NCBI GenBank assembly: GCA_003281485.1
Contig: QCBW01000001.1
Coordinates: 62,001-126,000, forward strand
DNA: 64,000 nucleotides
Direction: 5' to 3'
Origin: Prochlorococcus sp. AG-347-J20
GTDB taxonomy: Bacteria; Cyanobacteriota; Cyanobacteriia; PCC-6307; Cyanobiaceae
Below the pieces are notes generated by a model, which did not search any database, was not told where the DNA came from, and saw only the letters and a list, made by a program, of their open reading frames with translations. Below, piece by piece: positions 55,758 to 64,000 of the stretch (its first letter is position 1; each line of letters begins with the position of its first letter). The position numbers and the translations under genes were made by a program.

Positions 55758-57929
55758 TTACATTTTTATAACTTCTCCAACCTTGTACCATTTATCCCTT
55801 AGAACATTTTCATATTTACGATTGCAACTAATCAACAAGGGGCCACATGTTTGAGGATCTAATAGTAATGATATTCTCTCGTTAAAAGTTTCTTGACCTA
55901 ATGAATTTTCATTTAAAAAATTAATTATTCTTTTTTGCTTATTTACTTTATAAATTTTGTCAAAAATTTCTTTATTTGATTCAAAGAAAGTACTTCTAAC
56001 ATCTTTTCTTATTAAATCAAATACTCCAGGATAAGCTTTAAATGCGAATAAATCTAATAAAACTTTTAGTGGCTCAAGATTATTGCTTTGCCTATATAAA
56101 TTAGATGATTCAACCATTTCTTTAAGATGTCCAATAAATCCATATCCAGTAATGTCAGTCGCAGCATTGACTAATGATTCATCAAATTGATCTTGAAAAA
56201 GATAAATTTCATCAATCAAATATTGCTGACTCTTTACTAAATTATTAATTACCTCAGAAGAACTACCTAGCATATTAATATTCTGCATTTGACCAGCAAA
56301 GTAAATCCCAACGCCGAGAGGTCTAGACATCATGAGAATATCTCCAATATTCATTCCAGATTTAAGCCATGGTTTTGCTCCATTTTTTAAAATGCCTTGA
56401 ACTGTTAAAGAAATATCTATTCCTAATGAATAAGGTTTATTTACTAAACTTCTTGCCTCGAAAGTATGCCCTCCAAGTAATTCTCCTCCATGATCCTCAA
56501 CTGTTGATTTAATACCTTGAAGCGATTGAGAAAAGAGGTAACTCTGAAATTCCCTTTCAACTTTTGGTAATGAAATTAAAGCCTGCGCGGATGAAAGTTT
56601 TGCTCCGCTTGCCCACAAATCTGAGCAAGCATGCAAAGTAGTAATTTTTGCATTAAGCCAAGGATCACTGACCAAAGCAGGAAATCCATCTACACTTTGC
56701 AAGATAATATCTTGACCATTTTGATATATCTCAACTGAATCTTCAGGTGATGAGGCAAAAGAATTTAAATTAGAATTTATTAATGATTTATTCAAAACAA
56801 ACTGAGGAATTTTAGCTGCACATCCTCTGCAATCATTCAATGAAATATTTTTTTCACTACTTTTCATAATTAGCCTTTTTGATCTGAACTTTTTGATAAA
56901 GTTGAGATCAATTTTATGCTTTAAAATCCAAAAAATAAAAGAAGGGCCGAAAACAAAATTACGATAAATAGCAAAAGCCTTTGGATGATGGCTTGGAAAT
57001 ATATTTACTATTTGCAATCCAATCTTTTGAGGAAACCACTTTTTTAATGATCTTCCTTTTATATCTTTTTTTAGATTTTGTACTAATGTATTTACAACTT
57101 TTACTGCAAAAACTCCCGATGCTGGTCTTTTTGCTGAACCTACAACTGCGCAATCACCGACAGCAAAAATTCCAGAGAAACTTTTTATCTGTAAATTCTG
57201 ATTTGTAACTATTCTGCCATAAGAATCCGAATCTAATAATTTTTTTTGTGCCAATAACGAAGATGTATTTCCAGTACATAAAAGAATCTTGCCATAATCA
57301 AAATTAAGTTTTTCAACTAAATCAATATTAGAATTCCGTAAACTTTTTAGAATTCTATTATTTATTTTTCTTGAATCACATAATAGTTTTAAAGGTCTAT
57401 CTCTCCATCTTTTTCTCAAAGCATATGATACTTCAATTGCAGCAAGGCCACTCCCAACAACTACAAATGGAAGTTCATTAACTGAATCAAAAACATCCTG
57501 TTTTAGTATTGATTCATAAGCGCTTAAAAAAGGTTTAATTGAAAAAGCATTTCGATTTTTAACTAGTGATTCAAATTCTTTTGGAATTATTGTTTGACTC
57601 CCATAATTAAGCACCAACTTCGAATAATTCACTGAAGGTCTATTACTTAAAACAATTTTCTTTAAATTGAAATCAATATCCTTTACTTCTTCTTCTATAA
57701 AAGATACTTTTGCATTTTTTGCTAAAGATTTTATATCAATTAGACTCTCCTCTAAAGTGATTGATTTTGAAATCACCGATGGGAATATAGCCGAATAAAC
57801 CAAATGAGAATCTCTAGATATAATTGAAATAGGAATTTCTGGCATTAATTTCGGAAACATTAACCATTTCTTCAATAAAGAAACATTTGAGTGTCCTCCT
57901 CCAATTAGTACCAGATGATTAAAAGCCAT
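55758..57929 (-). CDS. selD: Fused FAD oxidoreductase / selenophosphate synthetase
   Basis: The 723-residue protein joins two parts. Residues about 1-340 are an NADH-dehydrogenase-like FAD/NAD oxidoreductase (HLVLIGGGHSNVSLLKKW, then VVVGSGLAAIEVSYALRKRW, then GIFAVGDCAVV). Residues about 363-723 are SelD, with the active-site CRGCAAK (Cys370 and Lys373 equivalent to E. coli Cys17/Lys20) and DITGYGFIGHLKEM. Selenophosphate feeds selenocysteine or 2-selenouridine tRNA. No selA, selB or selU homologue is in this window. A Cys replaces any selenocysteine. It is convergent with the nucleotidyltransferase gene, one base apart. Confidence 0.93.
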   Translation of the reverse strand: MAFNHLVLIGGGHSNVSLLKKWLMFPKLMPEIPISIISRDSHLVYSAIFPSVISKSITLEESLIDIKSLAKNAKVSFIEEEVKDIDFNLKKIVLSNRPSVNYSKLVLNYGSQTIIPKEFESLVKNRNAFSIKPFLSAYESILKQDVFDSVNELPFVVVGSGLAAIEVSYALRKRWRDRPLKLLCDSRKINNRILKSLRNSNIDLVEKLNFDYGKILLCTGNTSSLLAQKKLLDSDSYGRIVTNQNLQIKSFSGIFAVGDCAVVGSAKRPASGVFAVKVVNTLVQNLKKDIKGRSLKKWFPQKIGLQIVNIFPSHHPKAFAIYRNFVFGPSFIFWILKHKIDLNFIKKFRSKRLIMKSSEKNISLNDCRGCAAKIPQFVLNKSLINSNLNSFASSPEDSVEIYQNGQDIILQSVDGFPALVSDPWLNAKITTLHACSDLWASGAKLSSAQALISLPKVEREFQSYLFSQSLQGIKSTVEDHGGELLGGHTFEARSLVNKPYSLGIDISLTVQGILKNGAKPWLKSGMNIGDILMMSRPLGVGIYFAGQMQNINMLGSSSEVINNLVKSQQYLIDEIYLFQDQFDESLVNAATDITGYGFIGHLKEMVESSNLYRQSNNLEPLKVLLDLFAFKAYPGVFDLIRKDVRSTFFESNKEIFDKIYKVNKQKRIINFLNENSLGQETFNERISLLLDPQTCGPLLISCNRKYENVLRDKWYKVGEVIKM

Positions 57930-57939
57930 TTACATCTCT

Positions 57940-58833
57940 ATGAATAAAGAACATTTATTACCAATTGAAAAATCAAGATTAGGAGTGATTGGTGGAAGTG
58001 GATTTTATTCAATGAATCAACTAGAGTTCTTAAGAGAACTAGAAATCAATACTCCCTATGGTAAACCTTCTGATTCAATAAAAGTATATAATCTTGGAAA
58101 CCTAGAGATAGCATTTATTCCTAGACATGGCAGGAAACATAGTTTAAATCCTTCTGAAATCCCTTACAAAGCTAATATTTGGGCTCTAAGATCAATAGGA
58201 GTAAGATGGATTATTGCCCCATCAGCAGTTGGTTCATTACAAGAACAGATAAGGCCACTTGATATAGTGGTTCCAGATCAATTTATAGACCGAACAAAAA
58301 ATAGACCAGCAACCTTCTTTAACGAGGGAGCTGTTGCTCACGTAACTATGGGAGATCCCTTCTGCACAAATTTATCACGTATTTTAAGTGAAATCGGAGA
58401 AAAAAGTATTCCTGGCGGTAGACAATTACATAGAGGGGGTACCTATCTAGCAATGGAAGGTCCCGCTTTCTCAACTAGAGCAGAATCTAATTTATATAGG
58501 AGTTGGGGATGTTCAATAATTGGAATGACGAACCACACAGAAGCAAGATTAGCTAAAGAAGCTGAAATAGCTTACTCATCCTTATCTATGGTTACTGACT
58601 ATGATTGCTGGCATCAAACTCATCAAGAAGTTTCTGTAGAAATGGTTTTGGATAATCTTAGATCAAATACTGAAGTGGCTAATAAAATAATATTTGAAGT
58701 AGCTAAATTAATTGAAAAAGTAAGACCAAAAAGTAAATCCCATTTTTCATTAAAAGATGGATTGATCACTCAAAAAGAAAATATCCCAAGCTCCACAAAA
58801 GAGAAACTAAGGATATTTACTGATTCTTATTAG
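57940..58833 (+). CDS. mtnP: S-methyl-5'-thioadenosine phosphorylase
   Basis: MtnP cleaves methylthioadenosine, a by-product of SAM-dependent polyamine synthesis, as the first step of methionine salvage. The 297-residue protein has LGVIGGSGFYSMNQLEFL, then PYGKPSDSIKVYNLGNLEIA, FIPRHGRKHSLNPSEIPYKA, and the substrate region AMEGPAFSTRAESNLYRSWG followed by IGMTNHTEARLAKEAEIAYS. The length and motifs are typical. It is divergent from selD. Confidence 0.94.
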   Translation: MNKEHLLPIEKSRLGVIGGSGFYSMNQLEFLRELEINTPYGKPSDSIKVYNLGNLEIAFIPRHGRKHSLNPSEIPYKANIWALRSIGVRWIIAPSAVGSLQEQIRPLDIVVPDQFIDRTKNRPATFFNEGAVAHVTMGDPFCTNLSRILSEIGEKSIPGGRQLHRGGTYLAMEGPAFSTRAESNLYRSWGCSIIGMTNHTEARLAKEAEIAYSSLSMVTDYDCWHQTHQEVSVEMVLDNLRSNTEVANKIIFEVAKLIEKVRPKSKSHFSLKDGLITQKENIPSSTKEKLRIFTDSY

Positions 58834-58876
58834 GCTTAATTGATATAAGTGATTATCAGGTCAAGGTAAGGATTAG

Positions 58877-59074
58877 TTAGCCTCCACCGCCAACCCCTTG
58901 GTATGAACCATAGAAGAATATTCCTAAAACGAAGATAACTGCTATTCCGCCTGCTGTAGCAACAAGCCATAGAGGAAGAGTGCCTTCAGTCCATCTTCTT
59001 TCCCAGGCAACTGCTGGTCTACCGTCGGGAAGTCTATCTGGAATTCTTCCATCAGGTCCTTTTAATTTACTCAT
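58877..59074 (-). CDS. psbJ: Photosystem II protein J
   Basis: The 65-residue product has the PsbJ single transmembrane helix ([20 protein letters not shown]), the conserved [15 protein letters not shown]-terminal segment, and a Gly-rich end (SYQGVGGGG). It is last in the psbE-psbF-psbL-psbJ operon. Confidence 0.95.
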   Translation of the reverse strand: MSKLKGPDGRIPDRLPDGRPAVAWERRWTEGTLPLWLVATAGGIAVIFVLGIFFYGSYQGVGGGG

Positions 59075-59083
59075 AGTTTTAAT

Positions 59084-59203
59084 TTAATTGAAAAAGTAAC
59101 TGGAAAATAAAATTCCCAATACAAAAACTGATAATAAGCCTAAATAAAGGCTTGTACGATTAAGTTCAACTGGAACTTTGTTAGGATTTTCGTTTACTTG
59201 CAT
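59084..59203 (-). CDS. psbL: Photosystem II protein L
   Basis: The 39-residue peptide, ATG at 59203, reads [20 protein letters not shown], then [19 protein letters not shown]. This is the PsbL pattern with an N-terminal polar arm, one transmembrane helix and the SSYFFN tail. PsbL lies at the PSII monomer interface. It precedes psbJ by 9 bases. Confidence 0.94.
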
Positions 59204-59214
59204 GATTATTAAAT

Positions 59215-59361
59215 TTATCGGGCTACGAATTGCATTGCAGCAATAGAACCCAGAAAGAATACTGATGGAATAGCTAAAGCATGAACTGCTAGCCAACGAA
59301 CAGTAAATATAGGGTAAACGCGGACTTCGGCAGCCTGCATTGGAGCTTGAGAATTAGACAT
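59215..59361 (-). CDS. psbF: Cytochrome b559 beta subunit
   Basis: The 48-residue product [20 protein letters not shown], then [20 protein letters not shown], has the haem-ligand His in [12 protein letters not shown], which binds the b559 haem together with PsbE. It ends AAMQFVAR. It lies between psbE and psbL, in the expected order. Confidence 0.96.
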
Positions 59362-59363
59362 AA

Positions 59364-59612
59364 TTATTTTGTTCTTAAATCAAGTTGAGACTTAGCATCA
59401 AATCTTTGTGTTACGACAGGAGCTTTTGCTTCAGATGCCTGAAAATAACTATCCGGACGAGGTGTACCGAAAGCGTCGTAAGCCAGACCTGTGTATACGA
59501 ATAAGAAGCCTGCTATAAAAATAGCTGGTAATGTTACTGCATGAATAATCCAGTACCTAATACTGGTGATTATTTCAAAGAATGGGCGTTCACCCGTTGA
59601 ACCTGCGGCCAT
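59364..59612 (-). CDS. psbE: Cytochrome b559 alpha subunit
   Basis: The start at ATG 59612 ([20 protein letters not shown]) is two codons inside a longer frame. The haem-ligand His is in [20 protein letters not shown], and the lumenal tail contains [14 protein letters not shown]. With PsbF it forms cytochrome b559 of PSII. It is first of the four-gene psbEFLJ operon. Confidence 0.96.
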   Translation of the reverse strand: MAAGSTGERPFFEIITSIRYWIIHAVTLPAIFIAGFLFVYTGLAYDAFGTPRPDSYFQASEAKAPVVTQRFDAKSQLDLRTK

Positions 59613-59749
59613 AATCACAAATGTTTACCATACGATCTTACAGTGTAAAATCATAACTTCGTGAAGAAATTAACAGCTTGGTTACAGACAGTTGTTAAAT
59701 TCATCCAAAATTAAGATTTTTTTTATTATTTTCTTAAGTTATTACAGAT

Positions 59750-60763
59750 TTAGCTATTCCATTTAAGAATATAACCACGCTCACCAAGTATGAATCCTTT
59801 CTGATCATCTAAAGATTCCTTATCAAGAAAAACTATTTTTATGTAGTTAGTAGGCAATGCAGAAGCAAGAGGATCTGAGTTCCATGTTTCACCTTGATCT
59901 TTACTTACTATTAAAGTGCCATTTCCACCGCCGGCCCATATATCACCATTTGGATCCCATCCCATGTCTAAATAATTGTAACCATTAAGAATAGGTATTA
60001 TGGGCTTTGACCAACTTTCTAGATTATCAGAATCTTCATTAAATCTAATTTCGGCTCCTCTGGAAAGCATCCATAAACTTCCTTCTGGATTGAAACCAAT
60101 GCTTTGAACTCTCTTACTACTTGCTCTTTGGTGAGCAATCCAAGTATTGCTATCGCTATCAAGAGTAGAGAAGAAATTTCCAAGACTGCTTACGCTTACA
60201 TAATCGCCACTAGATGTTCTTCTTAAATCTCTTATACCTCCCTGTTCTGATGGGTCTGCTACTTTTGCCTCCCATGTTTCACCACTATTGGAAGTTTCAT
60301 AAATAGCTGCAGAGGTTGTCGCCAATTGAGCAACTCCTTCATCAATAGTAGTAACTAAAAAAGGCTGGCCTGGTAACTTCCCAAGTGAAAGCCTAGTCCA
60401 GTTTTTACCTTCATCAATAGTATGCATAACTAGAGAGGGTTGTCCTATTAACCAACCTTCAGAACCCTTGAAGTCAATATCTAGAAGGCGAAAGTTCTCT
60501 TCAGCAGAAATATCTAATGATCTTTTTTCCCATGTTTCACCACCATCAGTTGATTCCATAATCAATCTGTTTGAGCCTACTAAAAACCCATGATTATCAT
60601 CTATGAAATCAACATCTAAAGCATTAGCCTGATCTTCAAACTGGATTGTTTTCCAAGGGCTGCTTTCATTCATCTTGACACCTGTGGATGAACAACTGCT
60701 TAAAACGAAACAGACTACTACAGATAAAAGAAGATTAGGAATGCTAGTAAAAAATTTTTTCAT
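59750..60763 (-). CDS. ycf48: Photosystem II assembly factor Ycf48
   Basis: Ycf48 (HCF136) assists early PSII assembly around precursor D1. The 337-residue protein has a lipoprotein signal ([12 protein letters not shown], Cys as the lipid site) and a seven-bladed propeller built from repeats such as [40 protein letters not shown] and [14 protein letters not shown]. It lies between rub and psbE, as in other cyanobacteria. Confidence 0.94.
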   Translation of the reverse strand: MKKFFTSIPNLLLSVVVCFVLSSCSSTGVKMNESSPWKTIQFEDQANALDVDFIDDNHGFLVGSNRLIMESTDGGETWEKRSLDISAEENFRLLDIDFKGSEGWLIGQPSLVMHTIDEGKNWTRLSLGKLPGQPFLVTTIDEGVAQLATTSAAIYETSNSGETWEAKVADPSEQGGIRDLRRTSSGDYVSVSSLGNFFSTLDSDSNTWIAHQRASSKRVQSIGFNPEGSLWMLSRGAEIRFNEDSDNLESWSKPIIPILNGYNYLDMGWDPNGDIWAGGGNGTLIVSKDQGETWNSDPLASALPTNYIKIVFLDKESLDDQKGFILGERGYILKWNS

Positions 60764-60772
60764 TTAATTATA

Positions 60773-61201
60773 TTAATGCAAAGAGTACAAAGAAAGGAAC
60801 ATAGCAGCAGCAAAAGCCAACCCTCCAAAAATCAATATATTTTTTTGTCCAGGAGGTAAACTATTAAATCCAAATCCATAAACTAAATTCTCTTCAAATC
60901 CACTGGGTTTTGCTCTGGATCCGATATCCTTATAAAAATTTTTACCAGCTCGACAAACGGGGCAAGCGAAGGTATTCCCATCCAACTCTGAAAAAGGAGT
61001 ATTTTTAGGTATGTTTAATTTTTTATTTCCTTCAGACGGATCATAAATATATCCACAACTTCTACATTCGAATCTATTTTGTTCTAGATTAGGGGTAGGT
61101 TGTTCAACATTTACTACTGAGGGATTTTCAGAAAGTTTTTCTTTCTCAAGGTCTTCAACTATTTTGTTTTCCTCAGAGGCTGGTTGAATGTTTTCACTCA
61201 C
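60773..61201 (-). CDS. rub: Membrane-anchored rubredoxin
   Basis: The rubredoxin domain (RFECRSCGYIYDPSEGNKKL, then FACPVCRAGKNFY) supplies the four iron-ligand Cys residues, and a C-terminal hydrophobic helix (LIFGGLAFAAAMFLSLYSL) anchors it. This form (RubA) is needed for PSI/PSII assembly in cyanobacteria. It is upstream of ycf48 and divergent from ndhC. Confidence 0.94.
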   Translation of the reverse strand: MSENIQPASEENKIVEDLEKEKLSENPSVVNVEQPTPNLEQNRFECRSCGYIYDPSEGNKKLNIPKNTPFSELDGNTFACPVCRAGKNFYKDIGSRAKPSGFEENLVYGFGFNSLPPGQKNILIFGGLAFAAAMFLSLYSLH

Positions 61202-61278
61202 GGTTTATTATTGTTCTTTAAGAACTTTAAAAGATTTTGCTTAATTAAGCGACTTTTAATCAAAATTAATTTTTTAAG

Positions 61279-61641
61279 ATGTTTTTATTAACTGGCTATG
61301 AATACTTTTTAGGTTTTCTTCTTATCGCCGCAGCTGTACCAGTGTTAGCTCTAGTTACTAATCTCATCGTTGCACCAAAAGGTAGAACAGGAGAAAGAAA
61401 ACTTACATATGAATCTGGGATGGAACCTATAGGGGGAGCATGGATTCAATTTAACATTCGTTATTACATGTTTGCCTTAGTTTTCGTTATATTTGATGTT
61501 GAGACAGTATTCCTTTATCCTTGGGCTGTTGCCTTCAACAGATTAGGCTTATTAGCTTTTATAGAGGCTTTAATCTTCATTGCAATACTTGTTATTGCTC
61601 TGGCATACGCATGGAGAAAAGGTGCTTTAGAATGGAGTTAA
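61279..61641 (+). CDS. ndhC: NAD(P)H-quinone oxidoreductase subunit 3
   Basis: The 120-residue protein has three transmembrane helices and the conserved loop [20 protein letters not shown], then [16 protein letters not shown]. It is a membrane subunit of the NDH-1 complex in cyclic electron flow and respiration. It begins the ndhC-ndhK-ndhJ operon. Confidence 0.96.
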   Translation: MFLLTGYEYFLGFLLIAAAVPVLALVTNLIVAPKGRTGERKLTYESGMEPIGGAWIQFNIRYYMFALVFVIFDVETVFLYPWAVAFNRLGLLAFIEALIFIAILVIALAYAWRKGALEWS

Positions 61642-61645
61642 AAAA

Positions 61646-62380
61646 TTGAATCCACAATTATCCCCAAAAGCAATAAGAGAAATTCGAGAAGGGACTTGTA
61701 ACCCTCTTGGTGCACCCCAAGTTACTACAGATTTAAGCGAAAACATAATATTGACAAGCTTAGACGATCTTCATAATTGGGCTAGATTAAGCAGTCTATG
61801 GCCTCTCTTGTACGGAACAGCTTGTTGTTTTATAGAATTTGCTGCCTTGATCGGATCTAGATTTGATTTTGATAGATTTGGATTAGTACCTAGAAGCTCG
61901 CCAAGGCAAGCAGATTTGCTAATAGTTGCAGGTACGGTAACTATGAAGATGGCTCCAGCCCTAGTGAGACTTTATGAACAAATGCCTGAACCAAAATATG
62001 TCATTGCGATGGGTGCTTGCACAATCACAGGGGGGATGTTCAGCGCAGATTCTACAACTGCTGTAAGAGGTGTTGATAAATTGATTCCAGTTGATTTATA
62101 TCTTCCAGGATGCCCACCAAGACCAGAAGCAATTTTTGATGCTGTAATCAAATTAAGGAAAAAAGTTGGTAATGAATCAATCTTAGAGCGCACAAAAACT
62201 GAACAAACCCACAGATACATAACATCTGATCATGAAATGAATCTTGTTTTCTCAGAAAATACAGGTGAATACCTAAATAAAACTTCAGTTAACGCAATTC
62301 CGTCCTCCAATAAAGAAAAAATAACTGAATTACCTGAGAAGAATGAAAAATCTGAAATTATAAATACTGAAGAAAATTAA
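61646..62380 (+). CDS. ndhK: NAD(P)H-quinone oxidoreductase subunit K
   Basis: NdhK carries the terminal N2-type 4Fe-4S cluster. Cluster Cys residues are in [24 protein letters not shown] and [15 protein letters not shown]. The start is TTG at 61646 ([20 protein letters not shown]). The C-terminal 65 residues are a polar extension typical of picocyanobacteria. It overlaps ndhJ by one base. Confidence 0.95.
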   Translation: MNPQLSPKAIREIREGTCNPLGAPQVTTDLSENIILTSLDDLHNWARLSSLWPLLYGTACCFIEFAALIGSRFDFDRFGLVPRSSPRQADLLIVAGTVTMKMAPALVRLYEQMPEPKYVIAMGACTITGGMFSADSTTAVRGVDKLIPVDLYLPGCPPRPEAIFDAVIKLRKKVGNESILERTKTEQTHRYITSDHEMNLVFSENTGEYLNKTSVNAIPSSNKEKITELPEKNEKSEIINTEEN

Positions 62381-62910
62381 TGGAAAAAGACAATTTAGCC
62401 AACTCTTCAGATACTTCAATAGAAAAAGAAGGGGTCATAAGTCAATCCCTAACTAAAGATGGAATTTCAAATCAATCATTAGCTAATGATCATATAGGAA
62501 TTGAAAATATTTCTGTTGAACCTAGCAATTTATATGAAACAGTATCGGCTTTAAAAAAATATGGTTTCAACTATCTCCAATGTCAAGGAGGCTATGATGA
62601 AGGTCCAGGGAAAAATCTCGTAAGTTTTTATCATTTTATAACCATTGATGATATAGAAAAGATTGAAGAGATTAAAGAAGTTAGATTAAAAGTTTTTTTA
62701 AAAAGAGATTCTGATTTGTCTATACCTAGTTTGTATAAAATTTTCAAAGGAAGTGATTGGCAGGAAAGAGAAACATATGACATGTTTGGGATAAATTTCA
62801 TAGATCATCCGAATCCTAAGAGACTCTTAATGCCTGAAGATTGGAGAGGATGGCCATTAAGAAAAGATTATATTCAGCCTGACTTTTATGAACTCCAAGA
62901 TGCTTATTAG
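62380..62910 (+). CDS. ndhJ: NAD(P)H-quinone oxidoreductase subunit J
   Basis: The 176-residue protein has the 30-kDa subunit signature in [20 protein letters not shown], then [15 protein letters not shown]. The N-terminal 50 residues are a low-complexity Ser/Asn/Glu-rich extension. It is part of the NDH-1 peripheral arm. It is convergent with the YvcK-family gene, with a four-base 3' overlap. Confidence 0.95.
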   Translation: MEKDNLANSSDTSIEKEGVISQSLTKDGISNQSLANDHIGIENISVEPSNLYETVSALKKYGFNYLQCQGGYDEGPGKNLVSFYHFITIDDIEKIEEIKEVRLKVFLKRDSDLSIPSLYKIFKGSDWQERETYDMFGINFIDHPNPKRLLMPEDWRGWPLRKDYIQPDFYELQDAY

Positions 62911-64000
62911 TTTAATTTCTTTAATTTACGGTATAAAAATATAACTGCTCTTGCTAGTCTTCTTGGATCATGTCTAAGGGTTGGAGTTATCCTTTTTGAA
63001 TATAATGGTGCTTGCAATACATAATAACCATCAGATAATAATTTTTCTTTATTACAAATTACAGGCTCTGCACCTTTACTCTCATAGTAGTCAACTAGAG
63101 GGGATTTTTCGAATTGACTCTGAGACAAGATTGCATTAAATATTCTAGTATTAACTCCAAAATTTGATAACTGTTTTTCAATTGATTTGATATGTTGATA
63201 AACGTCAAGTCCGTCTGTTTCTCCAGGCTGAGTCATCAAATTACTTATATAAATTTTAGGAGCATCATTCTGCAATAAGGTATCCACTATCTCTGGAACT
63301 AATAAATTAGGCAATAAAGAAGTGTACAAACTGCCTGGCCCAAGAACAATCAAGTCAGCTTCTTTTATTGCTTCGAGAGCACTTGGTAGAGCAGAAGGAT
63401 TTTCTGGTAAATAACCAATCCTTGAAATTAATTTTCTTGATTTACTTATGTTGCTTTCACCAAAAATCTTTTCGCCATCGACTAACTCGGCCCATAACAT
63501 TACATCAATATTTGTTGCTGGTAAAACTTGACCTTGTACAGCTAAAACTTTGCTAGAAGCTTGTACTGCCTTTTCTAAACTACCTGTAATAGTTGTTAAA
63601 GCAGAAATAAATAAATTTCCAAAACTATGTCCATCTAGACCACTTCCTCCTGAAAATCTGTATTGAAATAATCTTGTTAGGATAGGTTCCTCATTTGATA
63701 AAGCCGCTAAACAGTTTCTGATATCTCCTGGTGGTTGCACTCCTAATTGTTTTCTTAGAATTCCGCTACTTCCACCATCATCGGACACGGTTACGATTGC
63801 TGTAATATTATTACTGTAATTTTTTAAGCCTTTCAATAAAGTTGATAAGCCTGTACCTCCCCCAATTGCAACAATATTAGGGCCTCTGTTTAGTTTGCTT
63901 TTAACTCTTAATGCATCAACTAAAAAGGTATTTTTTTCTGGAACAAGCGCTTTTTGAATAGAATTAATACTTCTATTTTGACCAACCCCTATTAATAAAA
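62907..64000 (-). CDS. YvcK/CofD-family gluconeogenesis factor, 5' end outside the window
   Basis: The frame is open to base 64000 on the minus strand, so the N-terminus lies outside the window. It contains the nucleotide-binding start [20 protein letters not shown], then [17 protein letters not shown] and [17 protein letters not shown], which identify the YvcK (gluconeogenesis factor, CofD-like) family. These proteins bind UDP-sugars and influence cell-wall and carbon metabolism. A TTG inside the frame at 63836 is not the start. Confidence 0.85.
   Translation of the reverse strand, partial: LLIGVGQNRSINSIQKALVPEKNTFLVDALRVKSKLNRGPNIVAIGGGTGLSTLLKGLKNYSNNITAIVTVSDDGGSSGILRKQLGVQPPGDIRNCLAALSNEEPILTRLFQYRFSGGSGLDGHSFGNLFISALTTITGSLEKAVQASSKVLAVQGQVLPATNIDVMLWAELVDGEKIFGESNISKSRKLISRIGYLPENPSALPSALEAIKEADLIVLGPGSLYTSLLPNLLVPEIVDTLLQNDAPKIYISNLMTQPGETDGLDVYQHIKSIEKQLSNFGVNTRIFNAILSQSQFEKSPLVDYYESKGAEPVICNKEKLLSDGYYVLQAPLYSKRITPTLRHDPRRLARAVIFLYRKLKKLN

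Noticed and set aside
57940-58833. Purine nucleoside phosphorylase of another type instead of mtnP
   Set aside because: The NHTEARLAKEAEIAY and AMEGPAFSTRAES motifs are those of MTA phosphorylase.

Overview
The window looks like a chromosome segment from a high-light-adapted Prochlorococcus or a very close relative. The basis is very low GC outside the rRNA genes, short intergenic spaces, photosystem genes in the order known from marine picocyanobacteria (psaE-mutM, petB-petD, psbM-ferredoxin, psbB-psbT-nrdR, rub-ycf48-psbEFLJ, ndhCKJ), a degenerate phycoerythrin beta gene (cpeB) with a CpeS-type lyase gene, a plastoquinol terminal oxidase and a high-light-inducible-like peptide. No phycoerythrin alpha gene is visible here. 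The identification rests on reading the sequence, not on a database search.

Layout. Positions 1-23,000 are a small-gene-rich, accessory-looking stretch. A few recognisable enzymes (ThiD, TenA, a photolyase-family protein, prolyl aminopeptidase, a CPBP protease, an ArfB-type release factor, a peroxiredoxin, a TatA paralogue, a CrtISO-like FAD oxidoreductase, plastoquinol terminal oxidase) lie among many short hypothetical genes. Many of those are 29-60 residue peptides with one hydrophobic segment, and there are decayed frames at 9.0-9.65 kb. Positions 23-27.3 kb carry a GNAT acetyltransferase, an aldehyde dehydrogenase, a LysM protein, psaE and mutM. Positions 27.37-32.45 kb hold one complete rRNA operon on the minus strand (16S, tRNA-Ile, tRNA-Ala, 23S, 5S), tail to tail with mutM across a shared terminator. 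From 33 kb to the right edge the content is core: GH100 invertase, petBD and ctpA, an HD phosphohydrolase followed by minCDE, tRNA-Thr, tsaC-prmC-psbM-ferredoxin, psbBT-nrdR-rpsA-metK-sugar kinase, tRNA-Phe, cpeS/cpeB, UvrD helicase, a CCA-adding-type nucleotidyltransferase, SelD fusion, mtnP, psbEFLJ, ndhCKJ and a YvcK/CofD-family gene cut by the right edge.

How the genes fit together. Much of the window serves thylakoid electron transport: PSII core and assembly (psbB, T, M, E, F, L, J; Ycf48; rubredoxin; the D1-processing protease CtpA), cytochrome b6f (petB, petD), PSI (psaE), NDH-1 (ndhC, K, J) and an oxidase draining the plastoquinol pool. Cell division (minCDE), thiamine salvage (thiD, tenA), the methionine/SAM/MTA pathway (metK, mtnP) and DNA repair (photolyase, mutM, uvrD) are also present.

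The least explained parts are an orphan double-hairpin terminator at 1.12-1.17 kb whose loop is complementary to the start region of the neighbouring gene, two adjacent frames each broken by a single TAG at 9.0-9.5 kb, an isolated Nif11-domain peptide, a stand-alone NdhF-N-terminus-like membrane protein tail to tail with the terminal oxidase gene, and a cluster of single-helix micropeptides. I found no CRISPR array, insertion sequence, integrase or known defence system.
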